From: Cellulomonas sp. SLBN-39
GTDB lineage: Bacteria; Actinomycetota; Actinomycetes; Actinomycetales; Cellulomonadaceae
Length of the DNA stretch: 64,000 nt
NCBI RefSeq assembly: GCF_006715865.1
Contig: NZ_VFOA01000001.1
Coordinates: forward strand, 2,170,001 to 2,234,000
Reading direction: 5' to 3'
Shown piece by piece: positions 1 through 8,396 of the stretch. Both the position numbers and the translations under genes were made by a program. The notes beneath the pieces were generated by a model, which saw only the letters and a program-made list of their open reading frames with translations, did not search any database and was not told where the DNA came from. Each line of letters opens with the position of its first letter. Within the stretch, counting starts at the first letter, position 1.

Positions 1-399
1 CGCGACATCCTCACCAGCGCCTACGTGTACCTGTCGGCCATGGCCGACTACGTCGCGCACGGCGGGCGCTCGCGCGGCTCCGTGCTCTACACCGACGCCG
101 CCGGGGCCCTCCCGCACGTCGGGCACGGCCCGGACGCCGAGGCCGAGCTCGACCTGCCGGAGATCTTCCGCTTCACGCTCGACGGCGGCGCCCTCGACGA
201 GGAGGTCCAGGAGACCGCGTGGCTCGCCCCCGGCGAGACCGCGCCCGACGGCGCCTGGGCCCCGGTCGTGCCCCGCGACGGCGACGACCCCGCCGGCACG
301 CCCGTGTTCCGCTGGCGCCCGCGCCGCCCTCTGCCGGAGGACGACGACTTCTTCGAGAACGTGTGGCGCGAGTTCCGCGAGCACGGGAACGTGCTGTGA
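1..399 (+). CDS. C-terminal end of an unidentified protein (5' end outside the window)
   Basis: The frame is open from the first base to a TGA at 397-399, so the gene begins upstream. About 132 residues are visible. They contain a stretch with YLSAMADYV and GGRSRGSVLYTD, then an acidic, Asp/Pro-rich tail ending in FRWRPRRP and a FFENVWREF segment. I do not recognise the family with confidence. The layout is compatible with the C-terminal end of an FAD-dependent oxidoreductase of the kind found in sugar-utilisation loci, but no nucleotide-binding motif is in view. The downstream esterase starts inside its stop codon (GTGA overlap), so the two are almost certainly co-transcribed and probably act on the same substrate. 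Confidence 0.6.
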   Translation, partial: RDILTSAYVYLSAMADYVAHGGRSRGSVLYTDAAGALPHVGHGPDAEAELDLPEIFRFTLDGGALDEEVQETAWLAPGETAPDGAWAPVVPRDGDDPAGTPVFRWRPRRPLPEDDDFFENVWREFREHGNVL

Positions 400-1646
400 G
401 CGCCGCGACCGCCGCCGCCCATGCGAGCGCCGGCCTCGACGCGGTCGTCCCGCTGCCCGACCCCCGGGTCGAGGTCCGCGGCGCCGCGTGGCTGGAGGAG
501 ACGACGGGCGGGCTGCTCCCGCACCGCCTGCCCGCCGCCGCGCGCCCCCGGTTCCCCGACGACTTCGTGCGCCTGTGCGACGAGCAGCCCGCCGGCGTGC
601 GGCTGCGCCTGCGCACGGCCGCGACCCGCCTGGCCGTCGAGGTGCGCGTGCACCGCGTCGCCGTCGACCCCCAGCCCGTCGGCCCGCCGCAGCGCTGGGA
701 CGTGGTCGTCGACGACGAGGTCGTCGAGCAGCCCGCCGGCTGGGGCGTCGCCCCGGTGTGCGGCGTCATCGCCCTCGACCCGCTGCGCGGCACCACCACC
801 GAGCACCCCGGCCCCGTCACCACCGTGCTGCTGGACCTCGGCCCCACCGACCAGGAGCGCCGCGTCGAGGTGTGGCTCCCGCACGGCGAGACCGTGCGCC
901 TGCTCGCCGTCCGCGCCGACGCCCCCCTGACCCGCCCCCGCCCGCCGCGCCACCGTCCCCGCTGGGTGCACCACGGCTCCTCGATCAGCCACGGCGCCAG
1001 CGCCGACCGCCCCACCGGCACGTGGGTCGCCACCGCCGCCCGCGCCGCCCGCCTCGACCTGGTCAACCTCGGCATGTCCGGCAACGCCGTGCTCGACCCG
1101 TTCGTCGCCCGCGCCATCCGCGACCAGCGTGCCGACCTCATCACCCTCAAGCTCGGCATCAACGTGGTCAACCACGACTGCTTCACGCGGCGCTCCTTCG
1201 CGCCCGCCGTCCACGGGTTCCTCGACACGGTCCGCGAGGGCCACCCGCAGACCCGTCTCGTCGTGATCTCCCCGCTGCTGTGCCCCCTCGTCGAGGACGT
1301 CCCCGGCCCCACCTCCATCAACCCGGCGTCCCCGCCCGGAGCCCCCGTGTTCCGCACCGCTGGCCGCCCCGAGGACGTCGCCGCCGGCCGACTCACCCTC
1401 TCGGCGATCCGCGACGAGCTCGCCGCCGTCGTCGCCCGGCGCCGCGCCGAGGGCGACCTGGCCCTCACCTACGTCGACGGCCGCGACCTGTGGGGTGAGT
1501 CCGACGAGGCCGAGCTCCCCATGGCCGACCGCATGCACCCCGGCCCCGCCGCCCACCGCCGCATCGGCACCCGCGCCGCCGCCCTCCTGGCCGGCACGGC
1601 CGACCTCGGCCTCCCGGTCCCGCTGCTACCCGGCGACCCGGGCTAG
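396..1646 (+). CDS. SGNH/GDSL-type esterase
   Basis: A 416-residue hydrolase. The GTG start at 396 overlaps the upstream stop by four bases, which decides it over longer frames. The first ~185 residues look like a beta-rich accessory domain, as in two-domain carbohydrate esterases. The SGNH core follows: a GSSIS nucleophile block (Ser about 196), an Asn in MSGNAVLD, the GINVVN block, and DRMHP near the C-terminus supplying Asp378 and His381. The family removes acetyl or other acyl groups from glycans. The xylan-directed genes elsewhere in the window make polysaccharide or oligosaccharide deacetylation likely, but the substrate is inferred. No signal peptide is seen, so it is probably cytoplasmic. 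Confidence 0.85.
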   Translation: MSAATAAAHASAGLDAVVPLPDPRVEVRGAAWLEETTGGLLPHRLPAAARPRFPDDFVRLCDEQPAGVRLRLRTAATRLAVEVRVHRVAVDPQPVGPPQRWDVVVDDEVVEQPAGWGVAPVCGVIALDPLRGTTTEHPGPVTTVLLDLGPTDQERRVEVWLPHGETVRLLAVRADAPLTRPRPPRHRPRWVHHGSSISHGASADRPTGTWVATAARAARLDLVNLGMSGNAVLDPFVARAIRDQRADLITLKLGINVVNHDCFTRRSFAPAVHGFLDTVREGHPQTRLVVISPLLCPLVEDVPGPTSINPASPPGAPVFRTAGRPEDVAAGRLTLSAIRDELAAVVARRRAEGDLALTYVDGRDLWGESDEAELPMADRMHPGPAAHRRIGTRAAALLAGTADLGLPVPLLPGDPG

Positions 1647-1956
1647 TCGCGAGCGGTCAGGTCTGGCATCGCCACGCAGAGGGAGAGGGGATGATGCGCC
1701 GATCGTCGCGCGGGTTGGCCGTCGCCGGCTCGGGTGACGCGGTGGGAATGGGCGCCGCGGCGGCTCCTCGGCGGGCAACGCGCCGTCGCCCGTCTGCTTC
1801 GCCGAGCTCCTCCCGCCAGCGCCCTCGATGCCAACGCGTCTTCCGTTTCCCAGACACAGCCGACTTCGTGGGGATAGCGTCGACGTGCGTCAGTTGCCAG
1901 GCGACCCCAAGCGCCGGTGCAACGCGTAGATCTTGTCCAACGGATCGGAGAATGTC
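1647..1956. other. 310-bp intergenic region with a fall in GC
   Basis: No convincing gene lies between the esterase stop and the M23 peptidase. A 90-residue open frame at 1691-1963 has a purine-rich start region, but it codes for an Arg/Ser/Ala-rich peptide with shadow-like composition and overlaps the next gene's start. GC falls through this stretch, and A/T-rich codons become common from about 1850 on. No clear terminator hairpin was found. Confidence 0.4.
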
Positions 1957-3690
1957 TTGCTGAAGCAATCGTTGCGTGTTTCGACGAGTCGCGGGCGGGG
2001 GTGGCAAGAAGGGGGAAGGGTCTTCAAGTCTATCGCATCTGTGGGTGTTTCAGCGCTCTTGCTCAGCACCTTTGCGGCGCCGGCCGGTGCCATGTCGAGA
2101 AGTGATTTCGAGTTGCCTTTTCCGTGCGGGCAGGTGTGGGGTGGTGGCACGCGGGTCGACCATCCTTCCGGTAGCGGGTCATATTTTGCGATCGACTTCA
2201 ACCGGTCTGGCGACGAGGGCGATATCGTCGTAGCCAGCGCCGCCGGAAGGGTCACGGTTGCCGGGGGCGGCACCTACAACACCGTGATCATTGACCATGG
2301 TGACGGGTGGACGAGTCGGTATCTCCACATGTCTGTCGTTCTCGTCACGGCCGGCAGCTACGTGGAGAAGGGTGATGACATCGGACGCGTAGGTGACGTC
2401 GGCTCCGTCGGTGCGAGGCACCTGCACTACGAGCAGAGACTCAACGGAGTTCTCCAGCCGACAAGCTTCCACGGTGTCGCCACAGGACTCACGCCCGTCA
2501 ACACTGTCAAGAACCCCCTCATCTTCACGAGCCAGAACTGCCAGCCGGTCGTGAACCCGGTGGTCGTCACTGCCGGCTTCTACCGGGTGCCTGACGGGAC
2601 TGTCTATCAGGTCACCGGCGGTGCCGCCTACGCGCTCAGTGCTGCTGAATATGCAACACTCGGCAGCCCGGTTTTCACCGATGTCGCGGCTGACGCTCTC
2701 GAAGGCTTTGGTACGATCCCGGAGAGTGGCACATTCATGAGGGATCCTTCGACCCAGACGATCTACCTGATCGTGGGGAAGACGCGCTACGCGCTGAACA
2801 GTGAAGAATACGCCAGCCTTGGCCGGCCTCCGGCAGCGGACTCCGCGTACCGGTTTATCCGGAAGGCTCCGGAGGCCCCGGTCCAAGGCAGGGCTTACGT
2901 CAAGACCCCGACCAGCGATCAGGTGTTCCAGATGATCGGCGGCGCCCGGTACGCGCTCAGCGCCGACGAGTACGCCACTCTGGGACGGCCCGAAGTTCAG
3001 GTCGTGCCGTCCGGGCTGATCAAGCGGACGACGCTGGAGGCCCCCACCACTGCGGTCGTGATGAAGAGCATGTCCTCCGGAGCGATCTATCAGATCGTGG
3101 GGGGAACTCGCTACGAGCTCTCGAACGCTGAGTACGTGGACCTGGGGAACCCTCCGGTCTACCTCGCACCGTCGGCCTTCATCTCGCGGGCGCCCAACAC
3201 GAAGGTCGGAGGAGTTCTCTTCCTCAGGAGCTCCGCCAATGGGCAGCGCTATCAGGTGGTCGACGGCGTCCGGTACCCGCTCACCGACGAAGAGTGGGCA
3301 GCACTCGGCTCGCCGACGACGACGAAGGTGCCTTCCGGGCTCTTGCAGCGTACGGCGAGCGGCGCCCCGAACGGACCGGGTCTGCTCCGGAGCGTCACGA
3401 CCGGTGCCCTGTACCAGGTCCTCGGTGGGGCACGCTTCCCGCTCTCGGACTCCGACGTCGCGGCACTGGACGACCCGTCGTTCACAGACGTGCCGTCTCT
3501 CTTCCTCCAGAAGGCTCCGACCGGACTCCCGGCGGGTTCGTGGTACGTCGTCAACCCCGCCACCGGCGACATGTACGCACTAGTTGACGGGGTCAAGACC
3601 GCTCTCACCCCGAGCGAGTACGAGGCGCTGGGCTCACCTGCGCTCGTCCCGGTCGCCCCGGGATGGCTGGCGAAGATCGCCGACGCGTAG
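1957..3690 (+). CDS. secreted M23 (LytM) peptidase with seven C-terminal repeats
   Basis: A predicted exported peptidoglycan endopeptidase of 577 residues. TTG at 1957 is preferred because GGAG sits at 1947-1950, six bases upstream; an in-frame TTG at 1933 lacks this. A signal sequence (about residues 27-45, ending APAGA) leads into the LytM core. The zinc ligands are probably His69, Asp80 and the HLH pair at 155-157, with a YLHM strand between. From about residue 207 to the end come seven ~50-residue repeats, each with a YQV.GG.RYxLS..EY..LG type core, probably for cell-wall or polymer binding. GC and codon use are clearly lower than in neighbouring genes, suggesting recent acquisition. A strong terminator follows at 3698-3736. 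Confidence 0.85.
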   Translation: MLKQSLRVSTSRGRGWQEGGRVFKSIASVGVSALLLSTFAAPAGAMSRSDFELPFPCGQVWGGGTRVDHPSGSGSYFAIDFNRSGDEGDIVVASAAGRVTVAGGGTYNTVIIDHGDGWTSRYLHMSVVLVTAGSYVEKGDDIGRVGDVGSVGARHLHYEQRLNGVLQPTSFHGVATGLTPVNTVKNPLIFTSQNCQPVVNPVVVTAGFYRVPDGTVYQVTGGAAYALSAAEYATLGSPVFTDVAADALEGFGTIPESGTFMRDPSTQTIYLIVGKTRYALNSEEYASLGRPPAADSAYRFIRKAPEAPVQGRAYVKTPTSDQVFQMIGGARYALSADEYATLGRPEVQVVPSGLIKRTTLEAPTTAVVMKSMSSGAIYQIVGGTRYELSNAEYVDLGNPPVYLAPSAFISRAPNTKVGGVLFLRSSANGQRYQVVDGVRYPLTDEEWAALGSPTTTKVPSGLLQRTASGAPNGPGLLRSVTTGALYQVLGGARFPLSDSDVAALDDPSFTDVPSLFLQKAPTGLPAGSWYVVNPATGDMYALVDGVKTALTPSEYEALGSPALVPVAPGWLAKIADA

Positions 3691-3697
3691 AGCCGGT

Positions 3698-3736
3698 GGG
3701 CACGGGGTTCGCCACCACTCGGTGGACCCCGTGCCC
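3698..3736 (+). terminator. terminator after the M23 peptidase
   Basis: An 11-bp perfect stem (GGGCACGGGGT with ACCCCGTGCCC) encloses a second 5-bp stem (CCACC with GGTGG, four-base loop). It begins eight bases after the stop codon. There is a C-run rather than a T-run 3', as is common in high-GC actinobacteria. Confidence 0.75.
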
Positions 3737-3854
3737 CCCAGCACCGGTACCAGCGCGCGTGGGGCTGCATATCCCGGTTGCCAGGCGTGCGCCTCAAGGC
3801 TCCACCGGCTGCCGATCATGTGGAGGCCAAGGTCGTCGGCCCGTGCCGCATCGG

Positions 3855-3882
3855 CCGGCCCTTCCGCAGGGTGAGGGGCCGG
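3855..3882 (-). terminator. hairpin after the septum-formation lipoprotein gene
   Basis: CCGGCCC (3855-3861) and GGGCCGG (3876-3882) form a 7-bp GC stem with a 14-base loop, nine bases beyond the stop of the minus-strand lipoprotein gene. Its position fits a terminator, though the loop is long and no U-tract follows. Confidence 0.45.
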
Positions 3883-3890
3883 TCGGGGCG

Positions 3891-4445
3891 TCAGCGGGCG
3901 GCGCCCTCGAGGGTGCCCGTGGTCGGCTTGCCGTCGGGGGTGATGACCAGGCACTGGAGGACGTCGTCGCCCTGCTCCCAGCTCGTGGGGGTGGGGAAGA
4001 AGTAGGAGTAGGTGAGCTCCGACTCCTCCAGGGGGACGCCCACGAAGAGGGCGAACTGGTCGTAGCAGTACGAGGCCGCGACGGTGTCGAGGTCGTCGAA
4101 CTCCTCCTGCGTGAGCGTCTTCTCCGCGTAGACCTCGGAGTCGTGCTCGTCCGCGCACGGCACGATCGGCAGCGTCGTCAGCTCGGTCTGCTCCTCGACG
4201 GCGCGGTAGTCGAGGCAGTCGCCCAGGGCGAGCGTGAACACGTCGGCGTCGGCGGAGGCGGTGACCTCGCCGCCCGGCTCGTCGCGCTGGGCCGGCGGGG
4301 GCGCCTGGCCGAGCACCTGGTCGAGGATCGATCCGCAGCCGGACAGGGTGGCGACGAGGGCGAGGGCGGTCACGGACAGGAGCGCGGTGCGGCGCACGGG
4401 GGAGGTCACCGGCGTACTCAACCAGCGCCTGACCAGGCAGGTCAT
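3891..4445 (-). CDS. septum-formation-family lipoprotein
   Basis: A small exported lipoprotein of up to 184 residues. An N-terminal hydrophobic segment ends in the lipobox TLSGC, so the mature protein should be acylated and anchored outside the membrane. The rest matches the Septum_form-type domain of actinobacteria: a GDCLD motif, VPCADEHDSEVY, a YCYDQF segment, FPTPTSWEQGDD and a final QCL, with conserved cysteines that could form disulfides. The start is uncertain. ATG at 4445 and GTG at 4448 give an extended N-terminus, while GTG at 4409 gives a more typical signal peptide. The exact role is unknown; the family name comes from a proposed link to septation. Confidence 0.8.
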   Translation of the reverse strand: MTCLVRRWLSTPVTSPVRRTALLSVTALALVATLSGCGSILDQVLGQAPPPAQRDEPGGEVTASADADVFTLALGDCLDYRAVEEQTELTTLPIVPCADEHDSEVYAEKTLTQEEFDDLDTVAASYCYDQFALFVGVPLEESELTYSYFFPTPTSWEQGDDVLQCLVITPDGKPTTGTLEGAAR

Positions 4446-4561
4446 CACCTTTGCGGGTGGTGCGACCGGTGACCTCGCTCACGGGTGGCGCACAGGGTCC
4501 CGGCCGGCGCGGTCGCCGTGACGCCGGGGCCGGTCGGTGGTGACCGGCCCCGGCGCGGGGC

Positions 4562-5527
4562 TCACAGGTGCGGCAGGACGTGCCGCACGTGCCGCTCGGC
4601 CATCGTCGCGAGCGTCTGCTCGGCGGGTGCCGCCCAGATCTGCTCGTTGAAGATCTCCACCTCCACGTCGCCGGTGTACCCGGCGTCGCGGACCCAGCGG
4701 GTGACGGTCGCGAAGTCCACGTACCCGTCGCCCACGTGCCCGCGGGAGTTCAGCGGCTCCGCCGCCAGCGGCAGCACCCAGTCGCACACCTGGTAGCCGG
4801 CGATCCGCCCGGCCGCCCCGGCGCGCGCGACCTGCCGCTGCAGGTCCGGGTCCCACCACACGTGGTACGTGTCCACGACGACGCCCACGACGTCCGCCGG
4901 GAACGGCTCCGCCAGGTCCAGCGCCTGCCCGAGGGTCGAGATCACCGCGCGGTCCGCGGCGAACATCGGGTGCAGGGCCTCCAGCACCAGGCGCACCCCG
5001 TGCCCCGCCGCGTACGGCGCGAGCTCGGCGATCCGCTCGGCCACGCGCTCGCGGGCGGCCACGACGTCGCGCGCCGGGTCATCCGGCCCCGCACCGGCGG
5101 GCGTGCCCGCGGGGTAGGGGAGGGCGGGGCCGCCGGGGGCGGAGCACGCGGGCAGGCCGCCGACGACCATGACGAGCTCGCGCGTGCCGAGGGTCGCGGC
5201 CTCGCGGATCGCGAGCCGGTTGTCCTCGAGCGCCACCTGCGCGGCGTCCTCGTCGGGCGTCGTGAGGAAGCCCCCGCGGCACAGCGACGAGACGCGCAGG
5301 CCGTGGTCGGCGACGATCCGGGCGGCCTGCTCGGCGCCGATCTCCTGGACGCGGTCGCGCCACACGCCGATCGACGACAGCCCTGCCGCCGCCGCGGCTG
5401 CGGCCGCCTCGGGCAGCGTCAGGTGCTTGGTCGTCGCGGTGTTGAGCGAGAGCCGCGCGAGCTCGGGGCGGCGCCCGTCGGCGGCCTGCCCGACGGGCGC
5501 CACGCGGGTGCCGGTCGGGGTGCTCAC
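4562..5527 (-). CDS. sugar phosphate isomerase/epimerase (AP endonuclease 2-like TIM barrel)
   Basis: A 321-residue TIM barrel of the xylose-isomerase-like superfamily. Metal-ligand segments are visible: LVLEALHPM (Glu), VVDTYHVWWDP (Asp, His), QVCDWV and a late VEVEIFNE (Glu). GTG at 5527 overlaps the stop of the Gfo/Idh gene by four bases, so the two are translationally coupled. Pairs of this kind interconvert ketosugars or inositols with the partner dehydrogenase. Because the pair lies next to mannonate oxidoreductase and its LacI repressor, I infer a role in processing an unusual sugar acid or sugar. The true substrate cannot be read from the sequence. Confidence 0.85.
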   Translation of the reverse strand: MSTPTGTRVAPVGQAADGRRPELARLSLNTATTKHLTLPEAAAAAAAAGLSSIGVWRDRVQEIGAEQAARIVADHGLRVSSLCRGGFLTTPDEDAAQVALEDNRLAIREAATLGTRELVMVVGGLPACSAPGGPALPYPAGTPAGAGPDDPARDVVAARERVAERIAELAPYAAGHGVRLVLEALHPMFAADRAVISTLGQALDLAEPFPADVVGVVVDTYHVWWDPDLQRQVARAGAAGRIAGYQVCDWVLPLAAEPLNSRGHVGDGYVDFATVTRWVRDAGYTGDVEVEIFNEQIWAAPAEQTLATMAERHVRHVLPHL

Positions 5528-6687
5528 AGCGCGATCTCGGGGACGTCCAGGCGCCGGCCCTCGTCGGACGAGCGCTGGCCCAGCTCGGCGAGCTGCACGC
5601 CGCGGGCGGCCGAGAGCAGGTCGAACCGGTGCGGGCGGCCCAGGGCGACGTCGACGAGGAACTCCTCCCACTGCGCCTTGAAGCCGTTGTCGAGCTCGGC
5701 GTTGGCGGGGATGTCGATCCACTGGTCGCGGAAGCGCTCGGTGGTCGGCAGGTCGGGGTTCCACACGGGCTTGGGGGTGGCCGAGCGCGGCTGGGCGACG
5801 CAGTGGAACAGCCCGGCGACCGCGGAGCCGTCGGTGCCGTCGACCTGGAACTCGACGAGCTCGTCGCGGTGCACCCGCACGGCCCACGAGGAGTTGATCT
5901 GCGCGACCACGGGGTCGCCGGCGGGGGTCTCCAGCGTGAAGATGCCGTACGCGGCGTCGTCGGCCGTGGCCGTGTAGGGCTCGCCGTGCTCGTCCCAGCG
6001 GGTGCCGATGTGCGTGGCGGTCTGCGAGGTGACGGTGCGGACCGTGCCGAGGATGCCCTCGAGCACGTAGTTCCAGTGGCAGTACATGTCGACGGTCATG
6101 CCGCCGCCGTCGGCCTTGCGGTAGTTCCACGACGGGCGCTGCGCGGTCTGCACGTCGCCCTCCCACACCCAGTACCCGAACTCGCCGCGCAGCGAGAGGA
6201 TCCGGCCGAAGAAGCCCTCGTCGACGAGCCGGCGCAGCTTGACCAGGCCGGGCAGGTAGAGCTTGTCGTGCACGACGCCCGCGGTGACGCCGGTGGTCTC
6301 GCGCAGCCGCGCCAGCTCGATCGCCTCGTCGAGGGTCTCGGCCGTGGGCTTCTCGGTGTAGACGTGCTTGCCGGCCTTCATCGCCTCGGTGAGGGTGGCG
6401 GCGCGCAGGCTGGTCATCGACGCGTCGAAGACGATGTCGGTGGCGGGGTCGTGGATCGCGGCCTGCAGGTCCGTGGTCCAGTGCTCGACGTCGTGCTTCT
6501 CGGCGAGCTCGCGGACCTTCTCGGCGTTGCGGCCGACGAGCACGGGCTCGACCTGCACGCGCGTGCCGTCGGGCAGCGTGACGCCGCCCTGCTCGCGGAT
6601 CGGCAGGATCGAGCGGACGAGGTGCTGGCGGTAGCCCATGCGCCCGGTGATGCCGTTCATCGCGATGCGCAGCGTGCGGGTGGTCAT
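5524..6687 (-). CDS. Gfo/Idh/MocA-family oxidoreductase
   Basis: A 387-residue NAD(P)-dependent sugar dehydrogenase. The N-terminal Rossmann fold starts at about residue 6 with a glycine-rich NGITGRMG turn, and the family's EKP motif occurs in YTEKPTAET. The C-terminal beta-sheet substrate domain includes VVHDKLYLPG and DMYCHWNYVLEG. ATG at 6687 has a good AGGAGA ribosome site. It is the first gene of a two-gene operon with the isomerase downstream. Its promoter (TTGACG, 19 bp, TACGCT) is followed at once by a LacI-type palindrome at 6741-6754. The substrate is unknown, but hexuronate or related sugar-acid metabolism is suggested by the neighbours. Confidence 0.88.
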   Translation of the reverse strand: MTTRTLRIAMNGITGRMGYRQHLVRSILPIREQGGVTLPDGTRVQVEPVLVGRNAEKVRELAEKHDVEHWTTDLQAAIHDPATDIVFDASMTSLRAATLTEAMKAGKHVYTEKPTAETLDEAIELARLRETTGVTAGVVHDKLYLPGLVKLRRLVDEGFFGRILSLRGEFGYWVWEGDVQTAQRPSWNYRKADGGGMTVDMYCHWNYVLEGILGTVRTVTSQTATHIGTRWDEHGEPYTATADDAAYGIFTLETPAGDPVVAQINSSWAVRVHRDELVEFQVDGTDGSAVAGLFHCVAQPRSATPKPVWNPDLPTTERFRDQWIDIPANAELDNGFKAQWEEFLVDVALGRPHRFDLLSAARGVQLAELGQRSSDEGRRLDVPEIAL

Positions 6688-6740
6688 CGTGTCTCCTGTC
6701 GTCGTCCCGGCGCCGTCGCCGGGCCCCGCGGCCAGGGCGG

Positions 6741-6754
6741 GGAATGCGCTTTCC
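6741..6754. promoter_or_regulatory. LacI-type operator for the Gfo/Idh-isomerase operon
   Basis: GGAATGCGCTTTCC is a near-perfect palindrome with a central CG-type core (GGAAwGCGCwTTCC). It lies three bases after the predicted -10 box of the minus-strand promoter. Very similar 14-mers occur at 11009-11022 and 15151-15164, suggesting one regulon. Confidence 0.65.
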
Positions 6755-6757
6755 GAC

Positions 6758-6788
6758 AGCGTAGCCGACGGCCGCCCACCTCCGTCAA
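6758..6788 (-). promoter_or_regulatory. promoter of the Gfo/Idh operon
   Basis: Read on the minus strand, TTGACG (6788-6783) and TACGCT (6763-6758) are separated by 19 bp. The operator at 6741-6754 begins just beyond the -10. Confidence 0.6.
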
Positions 6789-6843
6789 CACCCGCCCGCA
6801 GGATGCGGTGCGCACGGGTGCCGACGGGGCTGGGCCGGGCCGG

Positions 6844-8331
6844 TCAGGACGTGTGCTCGTGCAGGGCGGAGACGACCTCGGCGCGGAAGCCCGGGTGCTC
6901 GCCGACGGCGGCCGGGACGACGTCGCGCAGGGCGAGGACCCCGTCGACCGCCTGCTCCGGGGTGCCCCGGGTGGCCTCGGCCAGCACCGCGGCCGCCGGG
7001 TCGTCGAGCGGCACGGTGCGGCCCGCGACGACCAGCTCGCCGGCCGACGCCGCACGCACGTACGCGACCCACCCGGCCAGCACCACCGCGGCCACGTGCG
7101 GCACCGCACCGGCGGCGAGCCGGTCGGCGGCGGTCGAGAGCAGGCGCAGCGGCAGCTTCTGCGACCCGTCCATCGCCACCTGCACCGTCGTGTGCCCGGT
7201 CGCGGGGTTGGCGAACCGGGTGAGCACGTCGTCGCGGTACGCGGCCAGGTCCGTGCCGTCGGGCGCCACGAGGGTCGGCAGCACGTCGTCGTCGACGTAC
7301 CGGCGGGCCAGCTCGGCCAGGTCGGGGTCGGCGACGGCCTGGGCGATGGTCGCGTGCCCGCGCAGCGCGCCCAGGTAGGCCAGCGCCGAGTGCGTGCCGT
7401 TGAGCACGCGCAGCTTGGCGCGCTCGTACGGGGCGACGTCGTGCGTCAGCGTCGCGCCCGCGCGCTCCCACGCGGGACGCGGCCCGGCGAAGCGGTCCTC
7501 GACGACCCACTGCGTGAACGGCTCGCCCACCACGAGGCCCTCGTCGTGCAGCCCGAGCAGGTCGGTGGCCCGCGCGCGGTGCGCGTCGGTCGTCGCCGGG
7601 ACGATCCGGTCGACCATCGTGCAGGGGAACCGCACGGCGTCCTGTGCCCACGCGCCGACCGGGGCGAGCGCGGGCGAGGCGTCCAGCGCCTGTGCGACCA
7701 GGCGGGCCAGCACGCGGCCGTTGTCGACGAGGTTGTCGCAGCACACCACCGTCAGCGGCGTGCCGGCGCCCTTCGCGCGGCGCACCAGCCCGCGCACCAG
7801 CAGGCCGACGGGTGTGCGGGCGGGCTCGTCGGAGTCGGCCGCGGCGGCGGCGAGGTCGGCCTGCACGTCGGGGTCGGTCAGGTCGAGCCCGCCGTCCGGC
7901 CCGCGCCGGTAGCCCTTCTCCGTCACCGTCAGGGTCACGACGTGCGTGGTCGGCGCCGCGAGGGCGTCGAGGACCACCGGCGTCTGCCGCCCGGGGAAGG
8001 CCACCTGCCGCAGCGAGCCGACCAGGCGCAGCGACGTCGCGTCCGCGCCCGCGGTCAGCACGCCGTACAGGCCGTCCTGGGGGTCGAGCTGCTCGGCGAC
8101 GCGTGCGCTGCGCTGCGTCACGCCCAGCACGCCCCAGCCCGTCTCGCCCGTGGCGGCCGCAGCGTCCTCGGTGTACACCGACTGGTGCGCCCGGTGGAAC
8201 GCGCCCAGGCCGAGGTGCACCTGCCCCACCGTCAGGGCCGCGGGGTCGACGGCGGGGCCGCGCACGTGCTCGGGCAGCGGGCTGCGCTGGCGCTCGTGCC
8301 AGGTGGCCAGGGACAGGCGGGGCGGCGTCAT
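6844..8331 (-). CDS. uxuB: mannitol dehydrogenase family hexuronate oxidoreductase (fructuronate/tagaturonate reductase)
   Basis: A 495-residue polyol-type long-chain dehydrogenase, the family length. The N-terminal Rossmann half has GLGAFHRAH, typical of uronate oxidoreductases. The C-terminal half has the catalytic KLRVLNGTH motif (Lys about 306, Asn and His following) and FPCTMVDRIVP. It should reduce D-fructuronate to D-mannonate with NADH in the cytoplasm. ATG at 8331 has a GGAG site. It lies between a LacI repressor gene (upstream, same strand, 65-bp gap) and the Gfo/Idh operon, and opposite uxaC-kdgA-kdgK, so the pathway role is strong. A role in tagaturonate reduction, feeding the UxaA enzyme, cannot be excluded. 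Confidence 0.9.
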   Translation of the reverse strand: MTPPRLSLATWHERQRSPLPEHVRGPAVDPAALTVGQVHLGLGAFHRAHQSVYTEDAAAATGETGWGVLGVTQRSARVAEQLDPQDGLYGVLTAGADATSLRLVGSLRQVAFPGRQTPVVLDALAAPTTHVVTLTVTEKGYRRGPDGGLDLTDPDVQADLAAAAADSDEPARTPVGLLVRGLVRRAKGAGTPLTVVCCDNLVDNGRVLARLVAQALDASPALAPVGAWAQDAVRFPCTMVDRIVPATTDAHRARATDLLGLHDEGLVVGEPFTQWVVEDRFAGPRPAWERAGATLTHDVAPYERAKLRVLNGTHSALAYLGALRGHATIAQAVADPDLAELARRYVDDDVLPTLVAPDGTDLAAYRDDVLTRFANPATGHTTVQVAMDGSQKLPLRLLSTAADRLAAGAVPHVAAVVLAGWVAYVRAASAGELVVAGRTVPLDDPAAAVLAEATRGTPEQAVDGVLALRDVVPAAVGEHPGFRAEVVSALHEHTS

Positions 8332-8396
8332 CGGTGCTCCGGTGGGTCGTCGGGCGGGTCGGGCGGGTCGCGTGCGGGGTGCCGGGCGCGGCGGTG

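Noticed and set aside
1691..1963. Possible 90-residue protein before the M23 gene
   Set aside because: The start region is purine-rich, but the product is a basic low-complexity peptide and overlaps the start of the M23 gene.
8340..8380. GTCGGGCGG-type short repeats in the uxuB-lacI gap
   Set aside because: Simple sequence typical of high-GC intergenic DNA; no palindrome or promoter could be assigned.
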